Assembly: GCA_025059595.1 (NCBI GenBank)
Contig: JANXDI010000024.1
Span: forward strand, 1 to 44,367
Origin: Candidatus Calditenuaceae archaeon
GTDB taxonomy: Archaea; Thermoproteota; Nitrososphaeria_A; Caldarchaeales; Calditenuaceae
Direction: 5' to 3'
Length of the DNA stretch: 44,367 bases
Shown here: piece by piece, positions 17,130-24,394 of the stretch
How the letters are laid out: the number at the start of each line of letters is the position of its first letter
Position numbering within the stretch: the stretch's first letter is position 1
Translations under genes and position numbers: made by a program
The notes under the pieces: model-generated
What the model was told of the DNA's origin: nothing
The model's input: only the letters and a program-made list of their open reading frames with translations
Databases searched by the model: none

Positions 17130-17264
17130 ATGTCAAGCGCGACCGGCCGCGTAAAGTGCCCCTACTGCGAAACCTACTTTGACACGAAGCAAGAACTCTC
17201 AAAACACATAAACCGAGTCCACATAGGAAAGGGCCTCTTGGAGGGAGAACGCTCCAAGTGGTGA
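17130..17264 (+). CDS. Small C2H2 zinc-finger protein (44 residues)
   Basis: A short frame from ATG 17130 to TGA 17264 encodes a single C2H2 finger: C10-P-Y-C13 and H26-x4-H31, with F18 and L23 in the expected core positions. The tail is basic/acidic (KGLLEGERSKW). Single-finger proteins of this size are common in archaea and bind DNA or RNA; the role of this one is unknown. It lies 70 nt downstream of atpK on the same strand and might share its transcript. Confidence 0.75.
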   Translation: MSSATGRVKCPYCETYFDTKQELSKHINRVHIGKGLLEGERSKW

Positions 17265-17356
17265 AGAGGCGGGACTAGAACATGTTTAACGAGTGAGAGT
17301 TGGTGTCTGCTAGAGGGATTAGAAATTAAGGGGATAAAGCTCGCGAGTTTAGTCGA

Positions 17357-17475
17357 TGGTGCGGGGGGTGGGATTTGAACCCACGAACCCCTACGGGACA
17401 GGGGCCTCAGCCCTCCGCGCCCACACCTTAAGAGGTGCAGGCTCTGCGCCTTTGACCAGGCTTGGCGACCCCCGC
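17357..17475 (-). tRNA. tRNA-Leu(GAG) with a non-canonical intron
   Basis: Read on the minus strand: a 7-bp acceptor stem (GCGGGGG with CCCCCGC), discriminator A at 17360, encoded CCA at 17357-17359, T-arm GTGGG/CCCAC with loop TTCAAAT, and a D-arm with GG in the loop. A long variable arm (TCCC-GTA-GGGG-TTC) plus A73 mark it as Leu. The unspliced copy is about 31 nt too long. Removing 17413-17443 gives a perfect stem CAGGG/CCCTG with loop CTGAGGC, so the anticodon is GAG. A TATA-like TAATATTTTG lies at about 17503-17513. Confidence 0.88.
17413..17443 (-). other. tRNA intron in the anticodon stem (31 nt, inferred)
   Basis: The ends are inferred from restoring the anticodon stem. The intron folds on itself: GCCTGCACC pairs with GGTGTGGGC (two G-U pairs) around a six-base loop. 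It interrupts the 5' strand of the stem at about position 29/30 rather than the usual 37/38, which needs the broad-specificity splicing endonuclease of TACK archaea. Boundaries may be off by 1-2 nt, since the 3' bulge of the splice motif is not clean. Confidence 0.6.
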
Positions 17476-17645
17476 TGCCTCAAAGTGAATTTTCAGAGGG
17501 GCAAAATATTACGCTATCTCCCTGATAGATGTTTGCCCTCCCTCTTCTCGGCGCCTATAGAGTCTGCTCAAGTTTGTTCAGTCTAGAGTTTTCCATCCTC
17601 GTTATTCCTAAAAGGGAGTGATTAAAGTGCGTCGGGTGTCTGGCT

Positions 17646-17729
17646 CTATTTTTCCGGTCTTCCGCATTTGCCGCAGAACTTGTCGTCTGGGCTTAGCGGG
17701 TTTCCGCAGTATCCGCAGAAAAGGCCTAT
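17646..17729 (-). other. In-frame zinc-ribbon coding stretch after a TAG stop
   Basis: Directly after the TAG of the DUF4013-like gene (17730-17732), the same frame continues for 27 sense codons to a second TAG at 17646-17648. It encodes a textbook zinc ribbon: F-C-G-Y-C-G-N-P-L then K-F-C-G-K-C-G-R-P, with 10 residues between the two CxxC pairs. This is either a C-terminal domain cut off by a nonsense mutation, a read-through product, or the result of a base error. It has no start codon of its own. Confidence 0.65.
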
Positions 17730-18383
17730 CTACTTCGTTGTGGGGGTTGCCTCGTATATGTTTGATGCTGACCTGCCTATGAAAACTATGAAGACTGGAG
17801 AGATTATGAGTGCTATGAGCCATCCGATGATGGGTATGGCTGAGAGTCCGCTGAGAAGTAGCCCTATCACGAATATCACGAATATCCAGAGTATATAGTT
17901 CGGCCAGCCTATGGCCCTGATTTTCGAGAAAATCGCATTAAAGTCAAAAGCGTCACCCATCTTTCCAGTCTTCACCATGTGAACAACCGCCATGACCGCA
18001 ACGACAAGTATGAAGAATGTCAAGACGATGCCTATGATAGTTAAAGTGCCCCCAAAAAGAGCGAGCCCCGTAGCGGGCATGAACGGTCCGGCAACCATGG
18101 CTGAGGCCGCTCCAAACCCGACCAAGATTATTGGCACTATCAGGTAGACGAGCATGACGATGAAGACCTTCGCACCATCTATCCAGAGCTCCCCATACTT
18201 TTCGAGCACAGGTGGCGCGTTGCTTCTGGGTGATTCTCTTATGACTTTTGCGAAGTATCCTGTGACGATGAAGTTGACGATTGGTATTATGTTAAGCACT
18301 ATGAGGATTGCGAGTCTCCCGATGTCCTTGAAGAGCTTGGTGGTGTATTCGTACGAGTCTTTTAGGTTTTCCTCGAGCCTCAT
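17730..18383 (-). CDS. DUF4013-like membrane protein
   Basis: A 217-residue protein with about five hydrophobic segments. It starts with a charged N-terminus (RLEENLKDSYEYTTKLFKD) leading into LAILIVLNIIPIVNFIVTGY, a pattern of the DUF4013 family of bacterial and archaeal membrane proteins of unknown function. ATG 18383 begins 2 nt after the stop of the PRC-barrel gene, so the two form an operon; the longer frame up to 18455 would overlap that gene and is unlikely. The stop is TAG, followed in frame by a zinc-ribbon segment. Confidence 0.75.
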   Translation of the reverse strand: MRLEENLKDSYEYTTKLFKDIGRLAILIVLNIIPIVNFIVTGYFAKVIRESPRSNAPPVLEKYGELWIDGAKVFIVMLVYLIVPIILVGFGAASAMVAGPFMPATGLALFGGTLTIIGIVLTFFILVVAVMAVVHMVKTGKMGDAFDFNAIFSKIRAIGWPNYILWIFVIFVIGLLLSGLSAIPIIGWLIALIISPVFIVFIGRSASNIYEATPTTK

Positions 18384-18385
18384 CT

Positions 18386-18724
18386 CTACACACCCTCCAG
18401 CCTTGACCCGCATCCTGTGCAGTATAAGAAGTCGGGCGGGTTTGTCTTTCCACACTTGAGGCAGATTCTGCCCGGAGGCGTTGAGGTTGGGGCGGGTTGT
18501 GGCTGAGCGGACTTTACTGGGACAACGTCCCCCAAGGCGATTATCTGAGAAGATGGAGTAGCTTCCTCCACCTCCTCACCCGACTTGTCGTATATCAATA
18601 CGATTTTTCCCTCAGGGTTGTATCCGATGTCTTTAACCTTGCCGAGCCGCGCAGCGATGTCAGAGATAATGTCCTTGCCAATAATTTCGTCCCTCCTGAA
18701 ATAATTTTTTCTCAAAATAACCAC
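18386..18724 (-). CDS. PRC-barrel plus zinc-ribbon protein
   Basis: 112 residues. The first 70 form a PRC-barrel-like beta domain (GKDIISDIAARLGKVKDIG, then VLIYDKSGEE), a small fold found in RNA-processing (RimM) and archaeal cell-division (CdpB-like) proteins. A Pro/Gln/Ser-rich linker follows, then a zinc ribbon with C-L-K-C and C-T-G-C. GTG 18724 lies about 35 nt after a TATA box (CTTATAAA, 18756-18763). It is the first gene of an operon with the DUF4013-like membrane protein, so it may be the soluble partner of that protein. Specific function unknown. Confidence 0.7.
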   Translation of the reverse strand: MVILRKNYFRRDEIIGKDIISDIAARLGKVKDIGYNPEGKIVLIYDKSGEEVEEATPSSQIIALGDVVPVKSAQPQPAPTSTPPGRICLKCGKTNPPDFLYCTGCGSRLEGV

Positions 18725-18755
18725 CAGTTCTTACGTACACTACAGCCTAGCGTTG

Positions 18756-18763
18756 TTTATAAG
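18756..18763 (-). promoter_or_regulatory. TATA box of the PRC-barrel/DUF4013 operon
   Basis: CTTATAAA on the minus strand places the transcript start at about 18732, just ahead of GTG 18724. The rest of the 18764-18950 intergenic region shows only a T-rich TTTTTTAG at about 18915-18922 that may serve the ferritin gene. Confidence 0.5.
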
Positions 18764-18979
18764 GTTTTTAACTTTATTGGATTTTCTCCGAACAAGTTTC
18801 AGCCCCACTCCCACCGGCCCAAGAAAGGGAGTTCCGCTCAGCCACGTTTTCTATCTGAAGAGCGCCTTTTGTTGTGCTGCCTTGTGTCTCTTGGCCTCGG
18901 CGGCCGGAGAAGTCTTTTTTAGCTGGGGATTGCATGGCAGTAGGGTGCTTGGGTGTTGGGTCGGACTGGTAAGTCAATA

Positions 18980-19438
18980 GTGAGGGCAAATATCGAAGAG
19001 GTTTTGTCGGACTTGTTGAAGGCCTACGCAGACGAGTGGCTCGCCCATTATCAGTACTGGGTCACGGCCCAGTGGATTAGGGGTATCGACGCCGATACTT
19101 TGAGGCCGCTTCTCCTGAAGCAGTCGGAGGACGAGCTGAAGCATGCTGAAGCGCTCGCGCAGAGGATTATTCAGCTTGGAGGGGAGCCCGTTCTCGACTT
19201 CTCAAAGCTCCTTGAGACCTCGGGGTGTGGATATATAGCGCCGCCTAAGGACCCGACGGACCTTAGGCGTGTCGTGGAGGATGTTTTGAAGGCTGAGTCG
19301 TGCGCCATCAAGTTCTACAACAAGATGGTCGAGAAATATAGAGAGACTGACTATGTGACTCATGAGATTTTCGAGGATTTGCTCAAGGATGAGGTTGAGG
19401 ATGAGGAGGAGTGGGAGAAGATTTATTCCAAGCTTTAG
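18980..19438 (+). CDS. Dps-like ferritin (DPSL/thioferritin type)
   Basis: A four-helix ferritin-like protein of about 152 residues from GTG 18980; a longer TTG start at 18953 is possible. Metal ligands are visible in E19-W-L-A-H23-Y and E52-L-K-H55, with further Glu in the second half. C83 (SGCGYIAP) and C108 (AESCAIKFY) are 25 residues apart, the spacing I recall for the conserved Cys pair of archaeal Dps-like proteins. Such proteins form 12-subunit cages that use peroxide to oxidise and store iron and protect DNA. It converges on rpoP with a 4-nt overlap. Confidence 0.85.
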   Translation: MRANIEEVLSDLLKAYADEWLAHYQYWVTAQWIRGIDADTLRPLLLKQSEDELKHAEALAQRIIQLGGEPVLDFSKLLETSGCGYIAPPKDPTDLRRVVEDVLKAESCAIKFYNKMVEKYRETDYVTHEIFEDLLKDEVEDEEEWEKIYSKL

Positions 19439-19626
19439 AAGAATAGTTTTTGCTCTTCGGAGAGTTTCGAGGTTTTTATCAGTTTTGCCGTTCCCGGCTT
19501 CGCTTTCCTCAGGACTGGAAATCCGCAGAAGGGGCATCTGACTCCGGTGCTCTTGAATATCCGCTCCCTCTCGAAGACTCTTCCACATTTGACGCACTCG
19601 TAGAGTATGCGGGGGGAGGTGCTCAT
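19435..19626 (-). CDS. rpoP: RNA polymerase subunit P (Rpb12-like)
   Basis: 63 residues. One zinc ribbon, Y-E-C-V-K-C-G-R then G-V-R-C-P-F-C-G-F, followed by the basic T-A-K-L-I-K-T segment; these are the hallmarks of archaeal RpoP, which helps assemble RNA polymerase and open the promoter. The acidic Lys/Glu-rich C-terminal extension is a little longer than usual. The ATG at 19626 is leaderless behind a TATA box at 19651-19660. Confidence 0.85.
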   Translation of the reverse strand: MSTSPRILYECVKCGRVFERERIFKSTGVRCPFCGFPVLRKAKPGTAKLIKTSKLSEEQKLFF

Positions 19627-19650
19627 GCTGTGTAAGATTGAATGTGGGTG

Positions 19651-19660
19651 TTTTATATGC
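19651..19660. promoter_or_regulatory. Shared TATA box, rpoP and HAD gene
   Basis: TTTTATATGC on the plus strand, GCATATAAAA on the minus strand. Minus-strand spacing to rpoP ATG 19626 is about 27 nt; plus-strand spacing predicts a start near 19682, ahead of the HAD TTG at 19692. Confidence 0.55.
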
Positions 19661-19691
19661 TTATGTCGCTGAGTCGCGGAGTATAGTGTGA

Positions 19692-20375
19692 TTGATTAGG
19701 CGGGGGTTGGGGCGCAGGTTTAGGCTCTTGGCCTTGGACCTTGATGGGACGCTCTACTCCTCCCAAAGTTACGTTAAGGAGTTGGAGGAGGCAATCGTTA
19801 GGCTTACGGCTGAGATGCTCGGCGTCTCCCCCAGAGAGGCGGCTCAGAGGCTGACGGAGGCGAAGACTCAGGCGCTGACCACGAGCGCGAGCTTGAAGCT
19901 ACTCGGGATTAGGCGCTCCGAGTTCTATGACCGGCTGTCTCGAATGGTGAACCCGGCGAGCCACATAGAGCCACGGCCCGAGGTTGAGGACCTTCTGAGG
20001 AGGATTAAGGCGCGGGGTGTCAAGGTCGCCCTCCACACAAACGCGGGACGGCCTCTGGCCCTGAAGGTGCTGTCGGCCCTAGCTCTAAACCCAAATCTCT
20101 TCGACTTCATCGTGACTAGCGACGAGGCGGAGCCGAAACCCTCGCCGCAGGGCTACGAGCTCCTACTCCTTTCGGCTGGATGCAGGGCTGAGGAGTGCAT
20201 CTATATCGGCGATAGGGCGGTGGCGGAGCTGAGGACGGCCAAGATGATGGGGATGTTCACGGTGAAGGTAGGGGGTAGGGAGAGTATGTGGGCAGACCTC
20301 CACTTCAGAGATATTCTGGAGGCGCTCAGAGCGATGGAGGCCTTGATTGAAGACTCGACAACCCGGATGTCCTGA
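19692..20375 (+). CDS. HAD-superfamily phosphatase
   Basis: A 227-residue HAD hydrolase. Motif I is L-D-L-D-G-T-L-Y (nucleophile D16, acid D18), motif II Thr is in L-H-T-N-A-G, motif III Lys is in E-A-E-P-K-P-S-P, and motif IV is Y-I-G-D-R. The helical cap is inserted after motif I (C1 type), as in pyrimidine 5'-nucleotidases and phosphoglycolate phosphatases. The motifs are complete, so it is probably an active phosphatase with an unassigned small substrate. The start codon is TTG. Confidence 0.88.
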   Translation: MIRRGLGRRFRLLALDLDGTLYSSQSYVKELEEAIVRLTAEMLGVSPREAAQRLTEAKTQALTTSASLKLLGIRRSEFYDRLSRMVNPASHIEPRPEVEDLLRRIKARGVKVALHTNAGRPLALKVLSALALNPNLFDFIVTSDEAEPKPSPQGYELLLLSAGCRAEECIYIGDRAVAELRTAKMMGMFTVKVGGRESMWADLHFRDILEALRAMEALIEDSTTRMS

Positions 20376-20421
20376 GGCTTGGCTTGTATTGTTTATATTC
20401 TTCACACACGCCTAGTCTCTG

Positions 20422-20799
20422 GTGGTGTCTCTGAGCAAAGACGACGTGGTGAGGAGGATGAGCGAGGCGCTTAAGGCGGGTGGGAAGATGCTCGCCCACA
20501 CCTGCCCAGTCTGCGGCAACCCACTCTTTGATATAAAGGGTGAGATGAGGTGTGTGGCCTGCGACAAGCCAGTCGTCGTGGTTAGGGACCAGGCCGAGTC
20601 TGGCCGCGCGCTTCTTCCTATTGTCTTGTCTAGTCTTGAGGGTGTTGTTGTAGAGAAGATTGATGAGCTGACGGGTAGGCTTGCGGGCTTGGTGGATTTG
20701 AGCGAGATTGAGGAGACGGCGAGGACTATCGATTCTCTACTGAGCGTCTTGAGGAAGAGTGAGGAGATAAGGACGGCGGTTAAGCAGAAGGAGCAGTAG
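20422..20799 (+). CDS. Sjogren/scleroderma autoantigen (p27, UPF0148) family
   Basis: 125 residues. The zinc ribbon C-P-V-C-G-N-P-L-F and C-V-A-C-D-K-P, preceded by a helix with M-S-E-A-L-K-A-G-G-K-M-L, is the signature of the archaeal/eukaryotic autoantigen p27 family; function unknown. The C-terminal half is a helical, charged region that may form a coiled coil. GTG 20422 or 20425 starts it behind a GTTTATATTC box at about 20390-20399. Its end overlaps the convergent thpR by 20 nt. Confidence 0.85.
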   Translation: MVSLSKDDVVRRMSEALKAGGKMLAHTCPVCGNPLFDIKGEMRCVACDKPVVVVRDQAESGRALLPIVLSSLEGVVVEKIDELTGRLAGLVDLSEIEETARTIDSLLSVLRKSEEIRTAVKQKEQ

Positions 20800-21358
20800 G
20801 CCCATAGACCTGAAGGTCCTCGTATATCGGGCCCTGAGGCGTAAGAGTGCTCTTTTTAAGCCTCACCCTATCCACCACGACCTCACCGATGGTCTGGCTC
20901 GATAGTTCCGAAATCTTCGCAAGAACCTCAGACTTATTTCTCACACTCTTGACTCGGAGAATCGTTATGTGAGGTTTGAATTCCTTGTCGGGCCTGAAAC
21001 CCAATCCCGCGAGCCTAGAGACAACCTCCCTCTGAGTCGCTGCAAGCCTCGCCTCCGCGTCCTCGACACCTATCCATACCGTGTTTATCCGTGAGCCTCC
21101 GGGGAAATATCCTACACCCTTCAATACAAGTCGCATGGGTCTAACATCGATTCCTGAGAGGCTCTCCTTCACCTTCTCTACAAGGGGGGGCTCCAACTCG
21201 CCGAGGAAGATGAGGGTGATGTGGAGGCTTTCTAGGTCGACGGGCTTACCGATTATTCCTGCTGATTGCAGGTCTTGCTGAATTGCTCTGACGGCTCTGA
21301 TAATCTCGGGAGTGAATACGTCCACCGCAACGAAGCTTCTTATGAGGTTTGTTGCCAT
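20780..21358 (-). CDS. thpR: RNA 2',3'-cyclic phosphodiesterase / 2'-5' RNA ligase
   Basis: A 192-residue 2H phosphoesterase with both H-x-T/S-x motifs, H46-I-T48-L and H130-I-T132-I, spaced as in ThpR/LigT. It opens 2',3'-cyclic phosphates on RNA (tRNA halves or similar) and, in vitro, makes 2'-5' RNA links. The N-terminus RSFVAVDVFTPEI is typical. Start ATG 21358. It shares strand with the thymidylate kinase gene 35 nt upstream. Confidence 0.93.
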   Translation of the reverse strand: MATNLIRSFVAVDVFTPEIIRAVRAIQQDLQSAGIIGKPVDLESLHITLIFLGELEPPLVEKVKESLSGIDVRPMRLVLKGVGYFPGGSRINTVWIGVEDAEARLAATQREVVSRLAGLGFRPDKEFKPHITILRVKSVRNKSEVLAKISELSSQTIGEVVVDRVRLKKSTLTPQGPIYEDLQVYGPTAPSA

Positions 21359-21393
21359 TTCCTTACACTTCGCCGACTCATTAGGCTTAGAAA

Positions 21394-22083
21394 TTAATGT
21401 TTCCGCGGCTCAGCCCCCGCGGATACCGTTTTATCTCTCAGCTCAACCAGCCTCTCGGCAGTCGATGCCGCAAGCTCCTCGAGCTTGCCGGTCTCATTCA
21501 ATATCTTGACCACTTTTTCGGGCCTCGATGCGCTGAACTCGCCGTAGATTTCCCGGACCATGTTTTGAAAGACTGTGTCGGTCTCAAGTAGCTTCTCTCG
21601 CCCGCGTTTCCCCCTCAGCCTCTTGAGCCTCTCCTCCTCGCCCACATCAACAATAACGTAAACGTCTGGGGATAGGTAGTCTGCTTTGCCAAGCCTCTCA
21701 AGCAGGTCTAGAGCCTCAGTTATGCTCGGAAGGTCCTCGAGCCCTCTGCGACGCTTAATCAGGGCGAGGCCATATACCGTCGAGCAGAGATAGTATCTGT
21801 CTATGAAGAGGAAGTGAAGTTTTCTCCGCTCAATCTTTCTCATCATGGCGCTTGTCTCGTCGACGGTGTTTGCGAGGAAGAGGAGCATCCGGCTTAGGGG
21901 CGAGATTTTCGGGCTGTTGCCGTATGAGACCGCGAATTTTCCGCTCCGCATGGCACCCGGAGTCTTGTGTGTGCCTACTCTGAATCCACGCCCGACGAGG
22001 ATTTGGGCCACTCGCCTCATGAGAGTTGTTTTCCCTGAGCCGTCCGTCCCCTCCCAGGCAACGATGAAAGTATGGTTTCTCAA
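21394..22083 (-). CDS. tmk: Thymidylate kinase
   Basis: A 229-residue kinase converting dTMP to dTDP. P-loop GTDGSGKTT is at residues 12-20, the D-R-Y of the DRY/DR-x motif is in FIDRYYLCSTVYG, and a lid region rich in Arg (RLKRLRGKRGREK) supplies catalytic arginines. The ATG at 22083 lies about 26 nt from a TATA-like GTTAATAAC (about 22110-22118). Other NMP kinases such as dGuo/dAdo kinase-like proteins are less likely given the DR-x-Y motif and length. Confidence 0.88.
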   Translation of the reverse strand: MRNHTFIVAWEGTDGSGKTTLMRRVAQILVGRGFRVGTHKTPGAMRSGKFAVSYGNSPKISPLSRMLLFLANTVDETSAMMRKIERRKLHFLFIDRYYLCSTVYGLALIKRRRGLEDLPSITEALDLLERLGKADYLSPDVYVIVDVGEEERLKRLRGKRGREKLLETDTVFQNMVREIYGEFSASRPEKVVKILNETGKLEELAASTAERLVELRDKTVSAGAEPRKH

Positions 22084-22197
22084 GCGTCGAGTGTATTTAC
22101 GGGGACGCCTGTTATTAACTGAGGTGGTGCCCAGCCTATACTGGGCCGCCCTAAATCAGGAATTAATTTAGCGTGTTATGCTCTATACTCGGCTGAC

Positions 22198-22587
22198 ATG
22201 CATCTGAGAATTGTCGTTAGGGCTGAGGTCTATCCGACTGAGGATGTGGAGAGGGTTGTGAGGGCGGTGAGAAAGGTTTTCCCTACTCTCGAGTTCAGAG
22301 TCTCGGAGGAGGGCGGCCGCGTCCACGTTGAGGCCGAGTCCACAGAGCTCTCAGCCCTAAAGTATCTCAAAGACAACTGGAGGCTGAGGAGGGTGCGTAA
22401 GGCCGTTGAGAGGATTCTGAAGTCCGGGTCGGGGAGTGGTGTGGTCAGGGCACGTCTAAGCAAGCACGCCGCATACGTCGGCGTAGCCTCCCTCCTGGAT
22501 GAGGACGAGAGACCGGGTGTGGGTGAAATCAGCCTTGAGGTCGAGACGGACGAAGTTGAGGAGCTCATAAAGTGGTTGACAGGCTAG
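22198..22587 (+). CDS. UPF0201 / COG1325-type RNA-binding-domain protein
   Basis: 129 residues with the opening V-R-A-E-V-Y-P-T-E-D-V-E-x-V and the central L-x-K-x-A-A-Y-V-G-V-A-S segment seen in the archaeal UPF0201 family, which has been linked by gene context to RNA handling. No catalytic motif is visible. ATG 22198 is about 30 nt from an AATTAATTTAGC box. The gene overlaps the convergent NTF2-like gene by 23 nt. Confidence 0.8.
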   Translation: MHLRIVVRAEVYPTEDVERVVRAVRKVFPTLEFRVSEEGGRVHVEAESTELSALKYLKDNWRLRRVRKAVERILKSGSGSGVVRARLSKHAAYVGVASLLDEDERPGVGEISLEVETDEVEELIKWLTG

Positions 22588-22990
22588 TCTCCATTGGAGA
22601 GAAGTGCTCGTGAACAATTTTCCACGAACCCTCCCTCAGAATCATCACAGTCGTGCACCGCGCCCTCCTGACCCACCTCTGTCCCTCAAACCTATACTGA
22701 TAGACGAGTATCCCACTCATCTCGAGCTCGTAGGCAGCAACCGCAGCCTCGCCATAGACTTTGAGGTGGAGGCCGCGAATCTGGTATGAAACGTCTTGGA
22801 GCTGGTTCAGGAGGCTGAGCTTAAGTCTGAGCCCAGTATCGTCTTCCAGTAGGTTTTGGGGTGGCCCATCGTTGAAGAGCGTGTATTCTTCGCCTAAGTG
22901 GAGGCTTAGAAGCCTTGCATGGTCCTTATTCTTTATCGACTCATACGAATCCATCAGCGTCTGTAGGGCCTCACTCTCAAGACTACCCAT
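22565..22990 (-). CDS. SnoaL/NTF2-like (DUF4440-type) protein
   Basis: About 141 residues forming an NTF2-like cone: two N-terminal helices (LQTLMDSYESIKNKDHARLLSLH), then beta strands ending R-A-R-C-T-T-V-M-I-L-R-E-G-S-W-K-I-V-H-E-H-F-S. The W-K-I-V-H-x-H-x-S ending is shared by many DUF4440/SnoaL proteins. The role is unknown; members bind small molecules or form subunits of larger enzymes. ATG 22990 is favoured over GTG 23008 because GGTTTTAGG (about 23009-23018) is the likely TATA box. Confidence 0.78.
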   Translation of the reverse strand: MGSLESEALQTLMDSYESIKNKDHARLLSLHLGEEYTLFNDGPPQNLLEDDTGLRLKLSLLNQLQDVSYQIRGLHLKVYGEAAVAAYELEMSGILVYQYRFEGQRWVRRARCTTVMILREGSWKIVHEHFSPMETSLSTTL

Positions 22991-23050
22991 AGTTCCGCAC
23001 CAATTCACCTAAAACCTCGTCTCAAAAATATGTCCTCGACACTCATCTTC

Positions 23051-23350
23051 TCAATCGTCCATCAGCCGGACATCTCCGCCGAGCCTAAAGCTACCTTCGA
23101 CGACTCGTCTCTGCACTTCAGCCAGTATCCTCTCAACCTGCTCATTCGAGAAGCCGCTTGAGAGGAGCTCAGCCTCAGACTCGCTGGTCAGCGATACTCC
23201 TATCGTCGGCCCCCCAACCGTCATAACGGCTATACCGCTAAACCTGTATCTCCTCCCGCCGAGAAGGAAGCTGCCTGAGAATGTGCTGACCCTCCCGTGG
23301 GTCTCGGCCGAGTCAATCTCAACATCCACAAAGAACTCCTCGCCTTCCAA
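23051..23350 (-). CDS. Hypothetical small beta-rich protein
   Basis: 99 residues from TTG 23350, with GGAG a few bases upstream (about 23355-23358), one of the few clear Shine-Dalgarno-like sites here. The N-terminal two thirds predict beta strands and the last third a helix with an E-Q-V-E-R-I-L-A-E-V-Q-R-R-V-V pattern. I do not recognise it. It starts 9 nt after the zinc-ribbon membrane protein gene on the same strand, so it is the second gene of that operon. Confidence 0.65.
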   Translation of the reverse strand: MEGEEFFVDVEIDSAETHGRVSTFSGSFLLGGRRYRFSGIAVMTVGGPTIGVSLTSESEAELLSSGFSNEQVERILAEVQRRVVEGSFRLGGDVRLMDD

Positions 23351-23359
23351 GGTCTCCGC

Positions 23360-23968
23360 CTAAACAAATATGCGCTTGGCGGTCTGCTGGTCTATCTCAA
23401 GCTCGCTGAAGCATATACTACAGACATATGTGTCGGAGTCGAGCTTCTTGGCGGTGGAGAGGTCCGCCCCACAGATTGGGCAGGCCTTCAGAGGGTCGCT
23501 GCTCTTGTTGAACCTCCCCCCGCAATTAGAACACCCTGTCTCGCTTATCGAGGCCTCCGCGCCACAGTCCGGGCAGATGAGCGAAAGGCCCGCGCTCTTC
23601 ACCTTTATCCCCCTCCTAACCGACTCAATGTCCGAAGGCTTCTCCGTCAAAACCGGTTCTTCATTCTCTCTACTCAGCAGCCCCCTCCGCTCAAAACTCT
23701 CAATCACGGATTCGCGCTCCAATGAGACCATCCTCTCGGCTGAAAGCTCTTCCCTGACGCCTCTTCTGAAGAGAAAAAGTCCTGAAAGGGCCAACGGAAC
23801 TCCGGCTATGGAGAGCAGTAGGTGAAGCGGGAAACCGGGGGTGAGCTCAACCCCTAGAATGCTCCCGATTCCGCTTGAGACGAGGGCTATGTGTATGATT
23901 GGGGCGCCTAGGGAGACCAGCATCCCTAAAGCGGAGAGCACGAGCCCGAGAGTAATTTTCGAAGACAT
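23360..23968 (-). CDS. Membrane protein with two zinc ribbons
   Basis: 202 residues. Two N-terminal transmembrane helices (residues about 5-32 and 47-67) are followed by an acidic/basic linker. A first ribbon reads C-P-D-C-G-A-E-A then C-S-N-C-G-G-R-F, and a second reads C-P-I-C-G-A-D-L then C-S-I-C-F-S-E. The soluble part would face the cytoplasm. No specific function can be given. GGTTTATATG at about 23996-24006 is the TATA box, and the same sequence may also serve the divergent rnp4 gene. Confidence 0.75.
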   Translation of the reverse strand: MSSKITLGLVLSALGMLVSLGAPIIHIALVSSGIGSILGVELTPGFPLHLLLSIAGVPLALSGLFLFRRGVREELSAERMVSLERESVIESFERRGLLSRENEEPVLTEKPSDIESVRRGIKVKSAGLSLICPDCGAEASISETGCSNCGGRFNKSSDPLKACPICGADLSTAKKLDSDTYVCSICFSELEIDQQTAKRIFV

Positions 23969-24049
23969 ATCGCTGCCTCACATGCTCATCTTTAACATAT
24001 AAACCCTATACACTCTTCATACAGCCCCGAGAGGGGCTAGAATAATTAC

Positions 24050-24394
24050 ATGAGTGTCAGGACTGTCTCTGAGTGCTCGGTCGGGGCGATGGTTGTGAAG
24101 CGTGAGGTTCGAGGAGAGGCGGTGAGGGAGGTTTTGAGGCTCTTGGAGATAGCTCTCCGCTCCTCCGATGAGGTTTTGAGACGCGAGGCTATGCGCCACG
24201 CAGTCGAGCTTTCGCGGAGCTTCAGAATCAAATTTCCGCATGAGGCGAGCCTCTTAATCTGCAGAAAATGCATGACCCCCTACAGGTTTGAGAGCGCCTC
24301 GAGGATTAGGGTGCGGAGGGGGCGGGCTGGCTTAACGGTCGTCCTGACTTGTGGAGCATGTGGCTCGGTCAGGCGCATACCTGTTAGGCCTTAG
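24050..24394 (+). CDS. rnp4: RNase P protein component 4 (Rpp21/Rpr2)
   Basis: 114 residues. A helical N-terminal half (S-S-D-E-V-L-R-R-E-A-M-R-H-A-V-E-L-S-R-S-F) leads into a zinc ribbon with C71-x2-C74 and C101-x2-C104 and the basic segment R-I-R-V-R-R-G-R between them. This is the arrangement of archaeal Rnp4, which pairs with Rnp1 on RNase P RNA to process tRNA 5' ends. The RNA itself is encoded 5 kb away in this window. Start ATG 24050; its end overlaps the convergent peptidase gene by 11 nt. Confidence 0.85.
   Translation: MSVRTVSECSVGAMVVKREVRGEAVREVLRLLEIALRSSDEVLRREAMRHAVELSRSFRIKFPHEASLLICRKCMTPYRFESASRIRVRRGRAGLTVVLTCGACGSVRRIPVRP

Noticed and set aside
17421..17440. CACC-TCTTAA-GGTG hairpin read as a Leu(TAA) anticodon arm
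   Set aside because: The loop would have six bases and the flanks do not form a 5-bp stem; removing this segment as an intron gives a perfect stem with GAG instead.
17646..18383. Pyrrolysine or other genome-wide TAG recoding
   Set aside because: TAG is the normal stop of many genes here (for example those ending at 11092, 20799, 22587, 24394 and 38966), so global recoding is improbable.
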